Shown here piece by piece: positions 4,692 through 7,210 of a stretch of 7,210 bases of DNA. This DNA is from JAISGQ01 sp045604945 (GTDB lineage Bacteria > Bacillota > Clostridia > Oscillospirales > Acutalibacteraceae). How positions within the stretch are numbered: position 1 is the first letter of the stretch; each line of letters opens with the position of its first letter. Made by a program: the position numbers and the translations under genes. The notes under the pieces were generated by a model that saw only the letters and a list, made by a program, of their open reading frames with translations, was not told the origin of the DNA and did not search any database. The stretch spans positions 1 to 7,210 of the forward strand of contig JAZUPA010000036.1 in the NCBI GenBank assembly GCA_045604945.1, given 5' to 3'.

Positions 4692-6566
4692 TCAGGCTGC
4701 GTCTGAGGGGGAGATATCAGAAGCGGAGACGGGTGCCTTGGGGACATCCAGCACTGCGGAGACCTCGGGAAGCAGGACATTTACCTCCATGCCGCCGTCG
4801 GCAAAGGTCATATCGTTGCTGTAGAGGAAGAGCTGGATATCGTTTGCATTGACGGTTATGTTGGAGGCAAGCAGATAGCTGCCGCCTACATAGCCTTCGG
4901 AATAGGTGCCCTGAATGGGGACTGTGACGCCCTTTACCTCATAATCTCCGTAGCCGTTGAGCTTACCGCAGAGACCGAGCATCTTTGATGCGGAGCAGTC
5001 GGTGGTGACGTAGCTCAGGGCGTTGTAAAGAGCGGAAACAAGGTCAAGAGTTCCGTAATCGGAAAGCCTGTCGCAGAGCTTTGTGAAAATCTCCTGCTGA
5101 CGCTGTGCTCTTATGAAAATGCCGTCGGGGTCGGACATACGGGCGTAGATGAGCGCTTCCTCGCCGTTGAGGGTGAAGCGTCCCGTGCCGCCGAAACGGG
5201 GCTGCGGGGAATGCTTGTTGGTTGCCAGCCAGCGGGAAACATACTCCTCGGTGATGGTGATATCCGCGCCGCCCAGATGGTTTACTGCCGTCTCAAAGGC
5301 GGTGAAGCCGATAACAAAATAGTTGTCGATTTTCACCCTGAGGGTATCCTCGAGAGTATCGCGAAGCATATCCGCACCGCCGTAGGCGTAGATTTTCCTC
5401 AGTGATGAGCCGTAGCTGATGCTGTCTATCTGGTCGGCAAGAGGGACATACATATCGGGAAGGATATTTACAAGCCTTACCTTCTTTGTCTTCTCGTCAA
5501 TGGAGATTATGACCATTGCATCGGCGTTGTCATCCTTGTCAAGGGCAACGCAGAGGAAGTTCTGCACCTTCTTGTCCGATTTCAGTGCAAGGTCGGAAAG
5601 GGCAAAGGCATCGTTAAGGCTTGTCAGCCGTGTGCGGTCATCCTGATTCATGGAAAGGGAATCGTCCAGAATGGAGGTGACCATCTGGGGAGTGTAGAAA
5701 TAAAGGTCGTTCATATCCTTTGAGCCTTCTGTATCCATGTGATTCATCTTGCCTATGAGCATCAGATTGATGGTAAGGAAGATGAGCCCGATGAAGGCTG
5801 CGGTTATGCAGACCCCTGTAATGGTTGCCTTCTGCCAGAATTTAAGGGGCTTTCGGTTTCTCTTTTTGTAGCGGCGGCGCTGGTTTTCGTCGCCTACCTC
5901 GATGTTGGGGGTGTAGAAATGCTCGCTGCCGTCATCGCCGTCGTAGCCCTTTGCAAGACCGACAACCTCGCCGTGGTATTCAGGGCGTTTTTTCGGCTCC
6001 TGCTCGACGGTATCCTTTACGCGGAAGCCCTCATCGGTCATTCTGTCGGAAAAATACAGCTCGCCGCCCCGCTGACGTGCATCCCATCGGCTGGGAAGTC
6101 CTCGGTCATCGGCTGCTGATCTGCGCCGGAATGAAGGCTGGGGCTGAGACTCAGGTGCAGCCTCGGGCATGGGTGCAGCTTCGGGCTGAGACTGCGGTGT
6201 CTCGGCAAAGCCTGTATATGCGCCGTAATCCGCAGGCTGCTGCTCTGCCTGAGGGATATCGTCAAAATCGGAATAGTCAACAAGCTCGGGCGCTGCTGCA
6301 GGGGTGAAGCGCTGAGCAGGCTGGGGCTGCATGGGGGGCGCTTCAAAGGGTGCATCGGGCTCTGCGGTGCGGGAGACCTTCTCCCCTGTGCCGTCCTTGC
6401 CGAAAACGCCCTTTATGCTGCCTGCGGCATTGCCGAGGACTTCCTTTGCCTTAGCGGTAAAGGAGCCGAAATTCAAGCCCTTTCTGCCCTGCTCGGGACG
6501 GGCTTCAGGTGCTTCGGGTATATTGCCGCCGCCTTCCGAGCGGCGTGAAAATCTGCCTTGTGCCAT
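4692..6566 (-). CDS. LytR-CpsA-Psr (LCP) family protein with divergent active site and long cytoplasmic arm
   Basis: The 624-aa product starts at ATG 6566, chosen because GGAGG lies 6 nt upstream; an earlier in-frame ATG at 6629 has no such site and sits in the promoter. Residues 1-about 228 are low complexity and rich in Pro, Gln, Glu and Ala, so likely disordered. A basic patch (RRRYKKRNRKPLK, about 229-241) precedes one membrane segment (about 247-271), placing the arm inside and the rest outside. The LCP domain is about 336-495: DAM (Asp349), ILPDMYVPL (368-376), KIYAYGG (391-397), HLGGADI, FTLNGEEALIYARMSD and RAQRQQEIF (486-494). LCP enzymes usually transfer undecaprenyl-linked polymers to peptidoglycan. 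Here the Arg of the usual RD motif is Pro370, and the second Arg of the usual RxR is Ser478. About 130 further residues follow, ending in a Ser/Pro/Ala-rich tail. The family is fairly sure; enzymatic activity is not. Confidence 0.9.
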   Translation of the reverse strand: MAQGRFSRRSEGGGNIPEAPEARPEQGRKGLNFGSFTAKAKEVLGNAAGSIKGVFGKDGTGEKVSRTAEPDAPFEAPPMQPQPAQRFTPAAAPELVDYSDFDDIPQAEQQPADYGAYTGFAETPQSQPEAAPMPEAAPESQPQPSFRRRSAADDRGLPSRWDARQRGGELYFSDRMTDEGFRVKDTVEQEPKKRPEYHGEVVGLAKGYDGDDGSEHFYTPNIEVGDENQRRRYKKRNRKPLKFWQKATITGVCITAAFIGLIFLTINLMLIGKMNHMDTEGSKDMNDLYFYTPQMVTSILDDSLSMNQDDRTRLTSLNDAFALSDLALKSDKKVQNFLCVALDKDDNADAMVIISIDEKTKKVRLVNILPDMYVPLADQIDSISYGSSLRKIYAYGGADMLRDTLEDTLRVKIDNYFVIGFTAFETAVNHLGGADITITEEYVSRWLATNKHSPQPRFGGTGRFTLNGEEALIYARMSDPDGIFIRAQRQQEIFTKLCDRLSDYGTLDLVSALYNALSYVTTDCSASKMLGLCGKLNGYGDYEVKGVTVPIQGTYSEGYVGGSYLLASNITVNANDIQLFLYSNDMTFADGGMEVNVLLPEVSAVLDVPKAPVSASDISPSDAA

Positions 6567-6572
6567 GGAATT

Positions 6573-6577
6573 CCTCC
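6573..6577 (-). promoter_or_regulatory. Ribosome binding site that sets the LCP start
   Basis: On the minus strand GGAGG at 6573-6577 lies 6 nt before ATG 6566 (MAQGRF). The longer frame starting at 6629 would begin within the -35 box, upstream of the likely transcription start. Confidence 0.85.
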
Positions 6578-6600
6578 GTATAGCTTTTGTGTCAACCTTT

Positions 6601-6629
6601 ATTATATTGCCGCTTTGCGCATAATTCAA
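6601..6629 (-). promoter_or_regulatory. Promoter of the LCP gene
   Basis: On the minus strand TTGAAT (6624-6629) and a perfect TATAAT (6601-6606) are 17 bp apart. Transcription would start near 6594, giving a short leader of about 28 nt that contains the GGAGG. A second TTGACA is visible just downstream of the -10 but has no -10 box before the start codon. Confidence 0.75.
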
Positions 6630-6719
6630 TAAATATAATGTTAATTGTGGGGGAAATGGATTTTCTCTGGTGACGAGAGTTGTCGGTTCAAGGAGAGAAA
6701 CCCTGAGCGAGGTTGAGAA

Positions 6720-6755
6720 AAAGGCAAAGCCCCACCTGCATTTCCGCAGGTGGGG
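6720..6755 (-). terminator. Terminator of the TPR protein gene
   Basis: A perfect 10-bp GC-rich stem (6730-6739 with 6746-6755) has a 6-nt loop and on the minus strand runs into CTTTGCCTTTTTC. It lies 11 bases past the TPR stop codon and insulates the LCP promoter from read-through. Confidence 0.8.
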
Positions 6756-6766
6756 TGTGGTTTTGG

Positions 6767-7210
6767 TTATGAGAGAAGGTCTTTTACAATATCTCTGCGT
6801 CGGATGTATTCAGCCACATCGGGGCACTGCTCAGCGAGTGCAGACCAGATGTCATAAGCCTTGCGGAGGTAATCGATATTGGGGTTTTGGGAATCAAGTG
6901 TGCCCAGCTTATAATAAGATACTGCAAGGTCATCGTACGCTTCAATAGTACCGCTCTCCTCCGCAATGGCAAGGCAGATATCAAGATCCTTCTGATAATA
7001 TTCCTTTGCCCCATTCAGATCGCCGGTGGATTTGCTGATATCGCCAAGCTTATTATAGCTTACCGATAAATCGCGGCGGGATTCTATTGTATCGCTCTCC
7101 TCCGCAATGGCAAGGCAGATATCAAGATCCTTCTGATAATATTCCTTTGCCCCATTCAGATCGCCGGTGGATTTGCTGATATCGCCAAGCTTATTATAGC
7201 TTACCGATAA
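6767..7210 (-). CDS. Tetratricopeptide repeat (TPR) protein, 5' partial
   Basis: On the minus strand an uninterrupted frame runs from the window edge (codon TTA at 7208-7210) to a TAA at 6767-6769, giving the last 147 residues of a longer protein; the start lies outside. Two 47-residue units (LSVSYNKLGDISKSTGDLNG followed by AKEYYQKDLDICLAIAEES) are almost identical and show the TPR pattern: Tyr-Asn-x-Leu-Gly-Asp in helix A, then Gly-Asp-Leu-x-x-Ala and Tyr-Tyr-x-x-x-Leu in helix B. A third, degenerate unit (LAVSYYKLGTLDSQNPNIDY) and a capping helix with AEQCPDVAEYIRRRDIV end the protein. TPRs form helical superhelices for protein binding. The spacing of 47 rather than 34 is like the kinesin-light-chain-type TPRs common in multidomain bacterial proteins. 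No catalytic domain is in view, so the role is unknown. Confidence 0.88.
   Translation of the reverse strand, partial: LSVSYNKLGDISKSTGDLNGAKEYYQKDLDICLAIAEESDTIESRRDLSVSYNKLGDISKSTGDLNGAKEYYQKDLDICLAIAEESGTIEAYDDLAVSYYKLGTLDSQNPNIDYLRKAYDIWSALAEQCPDVAEYIRRRDIVKDLLS
6952..7210 (-). repeat. 118-bp exact direct repeat within the TPR gene (period 141 bp)
   Basis: Bases 6952-7069 and 7093-7210 are identical over all 118 positions, 141 bp (47 codons) apart; the 23 bases between copies encode TIESRRD. The second copy reaches the window edge, so the array probably continues. Confidence 0.93.

Noticed and set aside
6784..7014. A 76-codon minus-strand open frame in the TPR region
   Set aside because: It is out of frame with the TPR-coding frame that is open for 147 codons to the window edge and gives clear repeat structure.

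Overview
The window looks like a chromosomal segment from a low-to-mid GC Gram-positive gut anaerobe, most likely a Clostridia member near Ruminococcus/Oscillospiraceae. This rests on strong AGGAGG-type ribosome sites, sigma-70-like promoters with 17-bp spacers, U-tailed hairpin terminators, a lipobox lipoprotein, a LytR-CpsA-Psr (LCP) family envelope protein, and BspA-type leucine-rich repeat and tetratricopeptide repeat proteins. The genus is an inference.

Layout, left to right. Bases 2-1090 (+) are the 3' part of a BspA-like LRR_5 surface-type protein, cut by the window edge, with eight 69-bp units in perfect register plus a larger duplicated segment. A hairpin (1126-1157) follows. On the minus strand, a tRNA-Leu(CAA) gene (1239-1325) has its own promoter and terminator. 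Next on the minus strand is a 219-aa lipoprotein gene (1530-2189) with a clear promoter and terminator. It is divergent from a plus-strand gene for an orphan membrane protein (2406-3275). A short AT-rich/hairpin element that may be a dispersed repeat and a GAAA-loop terminator separate this from an MFS transporter gene (3456-4643). The MFS gene converges on a 624-aa LCP-family protein gene (4692-6566, minus), and the two share a bidirectional terminator. The right end (6767-7210, minus) is the 3' end of a TPR protein made of near-perfect 141-bp repeats, also cut by the edge.

Each gene appears to be its own transcription unit: most have a separate promoter and terminator, and no operon is evident. 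Five of the six protein genes (LRR, lipoprotein, orphan membrane protein, MFS, LCP) are predicted to be membrane or envelope associated, but nothing ties them into one pathway. I found no phage, insertion sequence, CRISPR array or defence operon. The points most worth a second look are the LCP protein, which lacks residues normally conserved in the LCP active site and has a long disordered cytoplasmic arm, and the two recently homogenised repeat arrays at the window ends.
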